This document shows positions 1-5,769 of a stretch of DNA of 11,216 bases, one piece after another (position 1 is the stretch's first letter; each line of letters opens with the position of its first letter). The DNA lies in assembly GCA_027460605.1 (NCBI GenBank), contig JAPZAN010000173.1:1-11216 (forward strand), written 5' to 3'. The position numbers and the translations under genes are program-made. The stretch is from Candidatus Methanoperedens sp. GTDB lineage: Archaea; Halobacteriota; Methanosarcinia; Methanosarcinales; Methanoperedenaceae. The notes under the pieces were generated by a model. It worked only from the letters and a program-made list of their open reading frames with translations. It was not told the DNA's origin and made no database searches.

Positions 1-145
1 GGTTACCGATAGTTCTTTGAAAGAACATAATGCGATCAACGGGTGAATTTGTTGATTGCGATAAATTTGTCCTTAGTTTCATTGAAATTGAGTTTTTTCT
101 ATTTGCCTCATGTTTTTTATCATGTATCCTTGCTATTTCTCTCAT
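1..145 (-). CDS. N-terminus of a DUF4157-type protein, cut by the window edge
   Basis: Only the first 48 codons lie in the window; the frame is open through base 2 and runs off the left end. The ATG at 145-143 follows a strong ribosome site (GGGTGGT, about 6 bases upstream). The peptide is basic at first, then holds NLSQSTNSPVDR and IMFFQRTIGN. From memory, the combination SPVD + LQRTIGN(Q/R)AV is the N-terminal signature of proteins that later carry DUF4157, a domain with an HExxH-like motif, often found next to extracellular contractile injection systems and thought to be in effectors or processing proteases. The DUF4157 domain itself is outside the window, so the function is inference from the leader. 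The neighbour at 448-765 has nearly the same ribosome site. Confidence 0.72.
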   Translation of the reverse strand, partial: MREIARIHDKKHEANRKNSISMKLRTNLSQSTNSPVDRIMFFQRTIGN

Positions 146-264
146 CTTTTACCACCCATCTATTCGATTCTTTATTTCACAAATATGATCAAATTTATTT
201 TGAATTTTTACACACAACCGCAATTAATTATGGTTTTGAGCATGGATAAATTTTTCCACCAATC

Positions 265-417
265 TCATTGATATGTTTGCTTGCGGTCTAATCTGCTAAT
301 GTCATAGAATTAATTCGTCATTATGCCCGTGTTGTTTTTCCAGTTCTTTACTTTTGACAATAACGAATCTATATCACCAAACATGTCTGTTATGAAATAT
401 TCGAGTGAAAATTCCAC
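265..417 (-). pseudogene. Small protein gene, apparently broken by two compensating frameshifts
   Basis: In one frame a GTG at 417-415 (or ATG at 384-382) opens VEFSLEYFITDMFGDIDSLL and continues SKVKNW, then drifts into a stop at 310-312. After that stop the same frame gives YDISRLDRKQTYQ and a TGA at 265-267. The stretch between reads sensibly only in another frame, as EKQHGHNDELI. Joined, this is a plausible acidic/basic protein of about 50 residues: a single-base loss near 345 and a gain near 309 would explain it. No family is recognised and no ribosome site precedes the GTG. It lies 30 bases after the stop of the 448-765 gene on the same strand. It may be a decayed gene, two sequencing indels, or chance. 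Confidence 0.35.
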
Positions 418-447
418 GGATGATTATGGTAGTTCAGCAGTATTCAT

Positions 448-765
448 TCATTTAACAATATTATTAAATGCTTTAACCAGAATGTCATGATCGGAAAGCG
501 ACCCCTTCGACTTCAAACGATCTACTTCAAGAAGAAACCTTCCGACTGCTTCAGATTCAAGATTATTTTTCACCGCAAACCTCATCGCAAGATTCTTCAA
601 TTCTGTCCTTGATGAATATTTCTTCGGCCTTTTTCCATCAATGAAATTGAATATGTGCCCGCATTTTCTGTGTCCGATTGTTGGCGTTGAAGGACTTGCA
701 GAGGTTTTAATATAATCTCTAAATGTACAATTCTCGATAATCTCTCCACACTCACAAATTATCAT
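448..765 (-). CDS. Small Cys/His-rich (zinc-ribbon-like) protein of unknown function
   Basis: The protein has 105 residues and starts at an ATG preceded by GGGTGGT, so the start is well supported. The N-terminal third has C4, C6, C13, H32, C35 and H37 (CEC ... GHRKCGH), consistent with one metal site, probably zinc. The middle is basic (KRPKKY, residues 45-50), and the C-terminal half (55-105) is predicted helical with charged heptad-like spacing (FLLEVDRLKSKG). I do not recognise a named family; the look is that of small archaeal nucleic-acid- or protein-binding adaptors. It is followed on the same strand by the disrupted small gene at 265-417. A TATA-like box at 886-902 would give it a 5' leader of roughly 95 bases. 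Confidence 0.7.
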   Translation of the reverse strand: MIICECGEIIENCTFRDYIKTSASPSTPTIGHRKCGHIFNFIDGKRPKKYSSRTELKNLAMRFAVKNNLESEAVGRFLLEVDRLKSKGSLSDHDILVKAFNNIVK

Positions 766-885
766 TTTTATACCACCCTGTTTTGAAAATAAACTGTCAA
801 CTAATCAAAAGGAGTTTCATCGACCCATCTCTCGCTCCATATTCAAGTGATTAATTGGATACCACATTATTCACATGTAGATGTG

Positions 886-902
886 CATATATATCAATTT
901 CG
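886..902 (-). promoter_or_regulatory. Possible TATA box with adjacent CACAT-GTAG-ATGTG inverted repeat
   Basis: Read on the minus strand, GAAATTGATATATATGC resembles an archaeal BRE/TATA element. Just downstream of it (872-885) lies an inverted repeat, CACAT/ATGTG with a 4-base spacer, where a regulator could bind. The next minus-strand gene starts at 765, so the leader would be about 95 bases, long for this organism, where other genes look near-leaderless. The rest of 766-973 shows nothing else I can name. Confidence 0.35.
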
Positions 903-973
903 GTTGTTGAATATAGACACTCTATCTATTCATCCTTTGTCAATTCAGGGGCTCTTTTAGAAAGGTTAAGAAA

Positions 974-1048
974 TGCTCCGATGGGGATTTGAACCCCAGT
1001 CGTCAGAGTGAGAGTCTGACATGATTGGCCGTGCTACACTATCGGAGC
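974..1048 (-). tRNA. tRNA-Glu (anticodon CTC)
   Basis: The minus strand folds into a full cloverleaf of 75 nt. The acceptor stem GCTCCGA pairs with TCGGAGC (7 of 7), the anticodon stem TCAGA pairs with TCTGA around the loop CTCTCAC, and the T arm is TGGGG-TTCAAAT-CCCCA. The anticodon CTC is at 1012-1010 and reads GAG. The discriminator base is A (974). The following bases are TTT, so CCA is not encoded, as is common in archaea. There is no intron. A TATA-like element lies upstream at 1072-1087. It is divergent from the DUF22 gene, sharing a 75-base gap. Confidence 0.97.
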
Positions 1049-1071
1049 GGAGTTTGTTGAAAGTCATTACG

Positions 1072-1087
1072 TGGTAATTAAAGTTTC
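1072..1087 (-). promoter_or_regulatory. Probable promoter of tRNA-Glu
   Basis: On the minus strand the bases read CGAAACTTTAATTACC, which fits a BRE (CGAAA) followed by a TATA-like CTTTAATTA, about 25-40 bases before the mature tRNA 5' end at 1048. The motif is degenerate. On the plus strand, TTTATGCA just to its right (1089-1096) could serve the divergent DUF22 gene. Confidence 0.4.
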
Positions 1088-1123
1088 GTTTATGCACTAT
1101 TTGAGCTACGCAACAGAAGAAAA

Positions 1124-1483
1124 GTGAAGGCATCGACATATGAATTTACCATAGCTACAAGAGCAAAATGGGAGATGGTAATTGCGGATGAGGATGTTAC
1201 AATCGGGGCTGGGAAACTTGAGCGTGTGAAGGTAAAGGACATCATGGTGCAGAAAGATATGCTTGCAATGCCATGCGCTTTCAGCCACCATCCAATCGTT
1301 TCTGTCATAAAGGTCGGGGCAAGAGAAGGGCCGGCTCCTGTGGAGACAGACAGAACCATTAATGTGGCTTATGTCATGGGGCAGGAATCTGGAGAGATCA
1401 AAAAAGGAGACCTGCTGTCCGTGCTGAACCTGTATCCCATAATGTTTACGCGAGAGGCTACCAAACCTGTGCTTGTTGGGTGA
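1124..1483 (+). CDS. DUF22 family protein
   Basis: A 119-residue protein that I recognise as the archaeal DUF22 family, whose function is unknown. Seen in the sequence: the family-like core ATRAKWEMVIADEDV (residues 11-25), the PCAFSHH segment with paired histidines (50-56) that could be a metal or ligand site, and a conserved end IKKGDLLSVLNLYPI (92-106). There is no signal peptide or membrane segment, so it is cytoplasmic. The start is a GTG; the frame has no in-frame ATG nearby, and the ATG at 1092 is out of frame. A TATA-like TTTATGCA about 30 bases upstream suggests an almost leaderless transcript. The next gene begins 6 bases after its stop, so the two are probably co-transcribed. Confidence 0.85.
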   Translation: MKASTYEFTIATRAKWEMVIADEDVTIGAGKLERVKVKDIMVQKDMLAMPCAFSHHPIVSVIKVGAREGPAPVETDRTINVAYVMGQESGEIKKGDLLSVLNLYPIMFTREATKPVLVG

Positions 1484-1488
1484 GATGA

Positions 1489-1992
1489 ATGGAAACCTGC
1501 AAAATATGCAATGGTGTTCAGGACTCAAAAAACTACAATGGCTACAATATATGCACGGAATGCTCAGACCTGATGGAAGACCTCATGAGTGAATATTTCC
1601 TGAGAACGCTAAGAGATGGCTCGGATACAAAAACAGGGTACCAGAAATATCTTGAGCACGGGAAAGAGTATATCAGCGACTACCAGAGGATACGAAAAAA
1701 CAGCAAGCGCCACATCAAGCACATGGAAGAGCACGTGCATGAGGAATTGCAGAAAGGCGCAGAGGGCGGGAAGCAGAGGTATCTTGAAAGACTGCGCCAG
1801 ACTATCAACTGGCTTGAGAGATGTCCTGAATTCTATAACTACTATTTCAAGGAGTATTATGTCTGCCCCAACTGCGGAGCATCCATATTTGACAACTATG
1901 ATAAGCAGGAAGTCGGGGACTGGCTCATGATAACCTGCGAGAAGTGCGATACTGTTATCAAGAAGTATTTCTCGCCGAAGTTTGTGAGTTAG
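1489..1992 (+). CDS. Protein with two zinc-ribbon modules flanking a helical region
   Basis: The 167-residue protein has CxxC pairs at C4/C7 and C22/C25 (first zinc site) and at C126/C129 and C150/C153 (second site). The region between, about 30-120, is rich in charged and aromatic residues and predicted helical (HIKHMEEHVHEELQKG). Such layouts are typical of nucleic-acid-binding or adaptor proteins, but I do not recognise a named family or see a catalytic motif. The start ATG is well supported: GGTGAG of the ribosome site overlaps the TGA stop of the DUF22 gene. The tight spacing implies an operon and perhaps a shared role with DUF22. T-rich tracts follow its stop. Confidence 0.8.
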   Translation: METCKICNGVQDSKNYNGYNICTECSDLMEDLMSEYFLRTLRDGSDTKTGYQKYLEHGKEYISDYQRIRKNSKRHIKHMEEHVHEELQKGAEGGKQRYLERLRQTINWLERCPEFYNYYFKEYYVCPNCGASIFDNYDKQEVGDWLMITCEKCDTVIKKYFSPKFVS

Positions 1993-1993
1993 T

Positions 1994-2022
1994 CTTTTTA
2001 TTTTTTACTTTTTTGAGTTTTT
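1994..2022 (+). terminator. Poly-T terminator cluster after the DUF22 / zinc-ribbon pair
   Basis: Four T tracts of 5-6 bases (1995-1999, 2001-2006, 2009-2014, 2018-2022) follow directly on the stop codon with no hairpin. Serial oligo-T tracts are the usual archaeal intrinsic terminator. Confidence 0.65.
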
Positions 2023-2075
2023 AAAATAACTTCTGAAATGCTGAACTTCAGGTACGAATTAGTAACTAAAGTAGG

Positions 2076-2090
2076 AAAAACTTTTATATG
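2076..2090 (+). promoter_or_regulatory. BRE/TATA promoter of the lipoprotein gene
   Basis: GAAAAACTTTTATATG matches an archaeal A-rich BRE followed by a TATA box. Its centre lies about 25 bases before the GTG at 2110, which places the transcription start at or very near the start codon. The mRNA is therefore probably leaderless, in keeping with the lack of any ribosome site. Confidence 0.6.
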
Positions 2091-2109
2091 ATTAATATAA
2101 TTATCTAAT

Positions 2110-2589
2110 GTGGATCAGTTTATAAATTATTTCAAATATTTTTTAATTTTATCGTTATTTGGAGTAATTTTTAGTGGTTGTATTACTCAGGAGAGTAAAA
2201 CTTCGAGTGAAGTCCCAGGCGTTCCTACACAACCAAAAATCAAATGGGTATGGGAGAAAATTAAAGATGAAACAAGTGTTTTAAAATCTGGAGATATTTA
2301 TTATTATGGTGGAACCTACAAATCAGCAGATAAAACGGTAAAATATCGTTACACAGTGACTTCATCCAACCCAGTAGATATATATGTTGTCGCTTCAGCA
2401 TCCGATTTTAAATTAATTGGGACTGGAAATGAATTCGTGAATTATCCTTCTTGCAGAGGAATCCAAGTTTTAAGATATGATAACGAGTGCACAATTAGCG
2501 ATGAAGGGGGTATTGCAATTTTAAACAAGAACAATGAGAACGCCATAGTAACCTTACAAGTATATTACTATAAACCAATTGTTGAGTAA
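2110..2589 (+). CDS. Secreted lipoprotein of unknown function
   Basis: The 159-residue protein has a typical lipoprotein signal: hydrophobic residues 10-21, then the lipobox FSGC with C24 as the lipid-bearing cysteine. The mature part is beta-rich with repeated aromatic/valine strands, including DIYYYGGTYKS (about 82-92) and SSNPVDIYVVASASDF, two cysteines that could form a disulfide (CRGIQVL ... NECTI), and an end with NKNNENAIVTLQVYYY. This resembles extracellular beta-sandwich folds of the GOLD/emp24 kind, but that is only an impression. The GTG start is chosen because the ATG at 2108 runs into a stop within six codons and because the TATA box fits a leaderless GTG. The gene is much richer in A+T than the genes after it and uses AT-ended codons, which suggests a different origin. 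It is a single-gene unit. Confidence 0.75.
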   Translation: MDQFINYFKYFLILSLFGVIFSGCITQESKTSSEVPGVPTQPKIKWVWEKIKDETSVLKSGDIYYYGGTYKSADKTVKYRYTVTSSNPVDIYVVASASDFKLIGTGNEFVNYPSCRGIQVLRYDNECTISDEGGIAILNKNNENAIVTLQVYYYKPIVE

Positions 2590-2621
2590 AATACTGCTAC
2601 AAGTTGAGTCTGTGACTATAC

Positions 2622-2627
2622 TTTTTT
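2622..2627 (+). terminator. Possible T6 terminator after the lipoprotein gene
   Basis: A run of six T lies 33 bases after the stop codon and just before the promoter-like sequence of the next gene. There is no hairpin. Confidence 0.35.
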
Positions 2628-2635
2628 CACCATCG

Positions 2636-2649
2636 AAATCTTTATCGAT
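2636..2649 (+). promoter_or_regulatory. Possible promoter of the flavodoxin / hydrolase pair
   Basis: GAAATCTTTATCGA has a BRE-like GAAA and a TATA-like CTTTATC centred about 28 bases before the ATG at 2671. This would give a leader of only a few bases, and no ribosome site is seen before the ATG. Confidence 0.45.
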
Positions 2650-2670
2650 TTTCAAATATAACAATACCTC

Positions 2671-3147
2671 ATGTCAAAAATTCTCATAGTCTATTATTCA
2701 AGAGCAGGCAACACCGAAAAGCTCGCAAAGGCGGTCGCCGAAGGCGTGCGCGAGGGCGGGGGAAACCCAACGCTGAACACGGTAGATGAAGTCGATATGA
2801 ACAAACTTCCCGAATATGACGGCATCATAGCAGGCTCCCCTGTCTATTTCGGGATGATGGCAGCAGAGCTTAAAAAATTCTTTGACGAATCCGTAATTGT
2901 GAGGAAAAAGATGGTCAATAAAGTGGGCGCAGCCTTTGTCACGGGCGCACACAGGACTGGTGGCAAGGAAACCACGCTCATCTCGATACTTCAGGCAATG
3001 CTCATAGAAGGGCTGGTAGTGGTGGGCGACCCATTAGAGACAGGCGGGCACTATGGCGCTGCAGGCTCGGACGAGGTCGGGTTGAAAGAGGGAAGGGCGC
3101 TTGGGAAAAGAGTAGCGGAACTCGCTGATTTGATTCATCGCAAATGA
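2671..3147 (+). CDS. Flavodoxin-fold protein (WrbA-like NAD(P)H:quinone reductase family)
   Basis: The 158-residue protein starts with a beta strand ILIVYY and the FMN phosphate loop SRAGNTEK (10-17). It then has the second FMN-contacting loop GSPVYFG (55-61) and a third loop GGHYGA (125-130), in the order expected for the flavodoxin/WrbA family. It should bind FMN and carry electrons or reduce quinone-like substrates by two electrons in the cytoplasm. At 158 residues it is shorter than classical WrbA (about 200), so the exact reaction cannot be assigned. GC content and codon use are clearly higher in G+C than the lipoprotein gene before it. Its TGA overlaps the ATG of the hydrolase gene (ATGA), so the two are translationally coupled. 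Confidence 0.88.
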   Translation: MSKILIVYYSRAGNTEKLAKAVAEGVREGGGNPTLNTVDEVDMNKLPEYDGIIAGSPVYFGMMAAELKKFFDESVIVRKKMVNKVGAAFVTGAHRTGGKETTLISILQAMLIEGLVVVGDPLETGGHYGAAGSDEVGLKEGRALGKRVAELADLIHRK

Positions 3148-4088
3148 GTGGAAAGAAGAACAAACATAGAATAAGCTCAAAAAAAGTAAAAGAGCAAACA
3201 TCGGGTAAATCAAGAACCGTCGCCATCATAATCGGTATTTTTATCATTCTGGCCCTTGTTTATTTTCTAATCCCCCAGGGGAGCCAGGAATGGAAAGTGG
3301 ATAAAGACGGTGTTCTATCCTATCCCGAAAACAGGGGGAAAGTTGATGTCAAAATTCTCAAGACCGAATCGGGAAGCAACTATTCTCTTGAAACCATTTC
3401 TTTCCAGAGCAAGGATTATACCGTAGAAGGACTTCTTCGCATACCGTTATCGGAGAAAAAAGTTCCGGCTATTGTGATTCTCCCTGGCGCCACCATATCA
3501 AAAGAAGGGACAGAGAGGCTGGCTGATATCTTTTCAGATATGGGATATGCAAGCTTGGGCATAGAGCAGCGAAACCGCGGCGGTGTGGATTTTGCATACG
3601 ATTTTGAATTATTTAAAGCCGGAAAAGAGCCTGTCGAACATAAGATGGTGTTTGATGCCCTGCGCGCGGTTGATGTGTTAAGGCAATATCCCGGAATTGA
3701 CCCGGAAAGAATCGCTGTTGTCGGCGAGAGCAACGGCGGGCGGTTTGCCATCATTGCTGCTGCGCTTGACCCTTCCATTTCCGGGGTTATCGGTATTAGC
3801 ACAAGCGGTTATGATACTGAGTCGGAGATTGCCAATATCAGGGATGAAACTGCAATCAGGTTTTATCGTTCCATCGACCCTGACACATATCTCAGGTTCA
3901 TCCCACCCCGCAAATTCGTGATGATGCATTCTGTAAATGATAACATAATCCCCATCGACCTTGCAGAAAATACTTTTAAGAAAGCGAAAGAGCCAAAACA
4001 GTTCTATAAGGTAACGACCGGGACTCATGGCTATAGCGAAGGTATGTTGGACCCGCTTGGGAATGAATTGAAGCTTATGTTCCAATGA
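3144..4088 (+). CDS. Membrane-anchored alpha/beta hydrolase
   Basis: The 314-residue protein has a lysine-rich N-terminus (residues 3-24), one membrane segment (about 26-44) and a long C-terminal domain, probably outside the cell by the positive-inside rule. The domain is an alpha/beta hydrolase of the dienelactone-hydrolase / prolyl-oligopeptidase-like group: oxyanion-side strand VPAIVILPGA (107-116), nucleophile elbow GESNGG with S196, acid D266 in HSVNDNIIP, and base H295 in GTHGY. All three triad residues are present, so it should be an active esterase or peptidase; the substrate is unknown. It overlaps the flavodoxin gene by four bases and is presumably translated by coupling. Nothing follows it for 219 bases except a repeat and the next promoter. 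Confidence 0.87.
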   Translation: MSGKKNKHRISSKKVKEQTSGKSRTVAIIIGIFIILALVYFLIPQGSQEWKVDKDGVLSYPENRGKVDVKILKTESGSNYSLETISFQSKDYTVEGLLRIPLSEKKVPAIVILPGATISKEGTERLADIFSDMGYASLGIEQRNRGGVDFAYDFELFKAGKEPVEHKMVFDALRAVDVLRQYPGIDPERIAVVGESNGGRFAIIAAALDPSISGVIGISTSGYDTESEIANIRDETAIRFYRSIDPDTYLRFIPPRKFVMMHSVNDNIIPIDLAENTFKKAKEPKQFYKVTTGTHGYSEGMLDPLGNELKLMFQ

Positions 4089-4144
4089 TTCTATAGCAAG
4101 GTTCGTAAATATCCATAATTTCAAATCTTGACGTATCATTTTCA

Positions 4145-4197
4145 GACGGGATAACAGGATTGACGGGATAAATCCTGTTCATTCTGTAAATCCTGTC
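4145..4197. repeat. Intergenic ACAGGAT-type repeat
   Basis: The segment has GACGGGATAA twice (4145-4154 and 4162-4171) and AATCCTGT twice (4171-4178 and 4189-4196). AACAGGATT (4153-4161) and AATCCTGTT (4171-4179) form a perfect 9-bp stem with a 9-base loop. Sequences of this gacaggat/atcctgt type are, from memory, dispersed between genes in many archaea and bacteria. Copies elsewhere in the genome cannot be seen from here. Confidence 0.6.
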
Positions 4198-4268
4198 CAG
4201 ACCCAGACAAGAAGCTTTTTATTCAGGATTATGATTATTTAAGAACGTGGTTATAAACGCTAAACGTA

Positions 4269-4284
4269 AAAACCTTAAAATAGC
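4269..4284 (+). promoter_or_regulatory. Possible promoter of the aldehyde dehydrogenase / aminotransferase pair
   Basis: AAAAACCTTAAAATAG reads as a BRE followed by a TATA-like CTTAAAATA, centred about 30 bases before the GTG at 4308. A transcript from here would be nearly leaderless. Confidence 0.45.
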
Positions 4285-4307
4285 ATTGCCTCCAACTTAA
4301 ATACAGG

Positions 4308-5755
4308 GTGAGGTTTTTGCAGGAATACAAGCTTTTCATAAACGGAGAATGGTTAGAATCAAGTGATGGCGAGACATTCGATGACATAAATCCAGCGACG
4401 CTTGAGTTAATCGGCAAAATACACAAAGCCTCGGATGAGGATGTAAAAAGCGCCATTGATAGCGCTGAAGAAGCTTTCGATTCATGGAGCAGCACACCAG
4501 CCCCGCAGCGCGCAAAGATACTTTTCCGGGCAGCACGGATGCTTGAGGAGCGAAAAGAAGAGCTTGCCCGCCTCATGACAACCGAGATGGGAAAAGTCCT
4601 TAAAGAAGCGCAGGGTGACGTCCAGGAAGCCATCGATATAGCGTATTATGCCGCGGGCGAGGGGAGACGGCTTCTCGGAGAGACCACGCCCTCGGAACTC
4701 CCGGATAAATTCGCAATGACAGTGCGCCGGCCGATAGGTGTGGTGGGGCTCATCACGCCCTGGAATTTCCCGCTTGCCATCCCGGCATGGAAAATAATGC
4801 CTGCTCTCATAGCCGGAAATACGCTGGTGCTTAAACCTGCAAGCGACACACCGATTATGGCAATTGAACTTGTTAAGATATTGGCAGATGCAGGGCTTCC
4901 AAAAGGTGTCTTGAACCTTGTGACGGGTGGAGGGGATATCGTGGGCAGCGCGATTGTTCATAATAAGAAAATCCGCGCTGTTTCATTCACAGGCTCGCTT
5001 GAGACTGGAAAATGGATATTGGGCGAGGCAGGAAAGGAGATGAAACGTGTATCGCTTGAACTTGGAGGAAAGAACCCCATCATAGTCATGGATGACGCTG
5101 ACCTCTCCCTTGCCATCGATGGTATAATCTGGGGCGCATTCGGGACGACAGGGCAGAGATGCACAGCTGCAAGCCGCGTCATAGCGCATGAAAAAATACT
5201 TCCCGCACTTTTAAAAAAGCTCATCGAAAGAACAAAGAAGCTAAGGCTTGGAAACGGCCTTGATGAGAATACCGATGTCGGGCCTGTCATAAATAATTCG
5301 CAGCTTCAAAAGATCGCAAAATATGCGGGATTAGGGAAAAGTGAAGGCGCAGAACTTGCGCTTGGCGGGAGAATTGCCCATCCTCTGCCCGGTTACTTTT
5401 TTGAGCCGACCCACGGGAAGAGATATTCGGCCCTGTCGTTTCCTTGCTCACTGCCTGCGACCTTGAAGAAGCGATACGGATAGCCAACTCGGTTGAATAC
5501 GGCCTATCGTCTTCGATTTACACAGGGAACATAAAAAACGCCTTTAAAGCCATTGAGAAAATCGACGCCGGCATCACGTACATCAATGCATCCACCATAG
5601 GCGCGGAAATCCACCTGCCGTTTGGCGGTGTGAAATCAACCGGGAACGGAACGCGCGAGGCCGGGACTACGGCGATAGAAGAATTCACGGAATTAAAAAC
5701 CGTTTATATTGATTACAGCGGAAAACTCCAGAAAGCGCAGATAGATATCGAATAG
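4308..5755 (+). pseudogene. NAD(P)-dependent aldehyde dehydrogenase, frame broken by a small deletion
   Basis: The gene encodes an ALDH-superfamily enzyme that oxidises an aldehyde or semialdehyde to the acid with NAD(P)+. Present are PWNF (N153), LVLKPA (K176), FTGS, LELGGKNP (E251) and GQRC (nucleophile C285). The frame is normal to EPT at residue 368 (codon 5409-5411). It then reads nonsense to a stop at 5481-5483. From base 5417 another frame resumes with EEIFGPVVSLLTACDLEEA and runs to the TAG at 5753-5755. Family members have about 12-13 residues between these motifs, here only five bases remain, so about 34 bases are lost. The product would lack part of the nicotinamide site and the oligomerisation arm. 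It may be a true pseudogene or an assembly error. The GTG start fits the TATA box; a TTG at 4317 is possible. Its partner gene follows after 14 bases. Confidence 0.85.
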
Positions 5756-5760
5756 GGGAA
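5754..5760 (+). promoter_or_regulatory. Ribosome binding site of the aminotransferase
   Basis: AGGGGAA overlaps the TAG stop of the dehydrogenase frame and lies nine bases before the ATG at 5770. It fixes that start and links the two genes in one transcript. Confidence 0.6.
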
Positions 5761-5769
5761 AAAAGAAAT

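Noticed and set aside
43..249. Plus-strand frame of 68 codons, rich in Leu/Phe/Ser
   Set aside because: It is antisense to the well-supported DUF4157-type start at 1-145, is low in complexity, has no ribosome site and resembles no protein.
1106..1528. Minus-strand open frame of 140 codons
   Set aside because: It lies antisense across the DUF22 gene, and its composition (many His, Cys, Arg, Phe) is that of a complementary-strand shadow.
3678..4139. Minus-strand open frame of 153 codons over the hydrolase end
   Set aside because: The plus strand codes for the hydrolase catalytic residues here; the minus frame has no recognisable motif or ribosome site.
4482..4961. Minus-strand open frame of 159 codons inside the aldehyde dehydrogenase
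   Set aside because: It is a shadow of the conserved dehydrogenase frame, rich in His, Cys and Arg, with no family likeness.
5444..5755. Separate small gene after the dehydrogenase
   Set aside because: The frame begins upstream with EEIFGPVV and is clearly the C-terminal part of the same dehydrogenase, not an independent gene.
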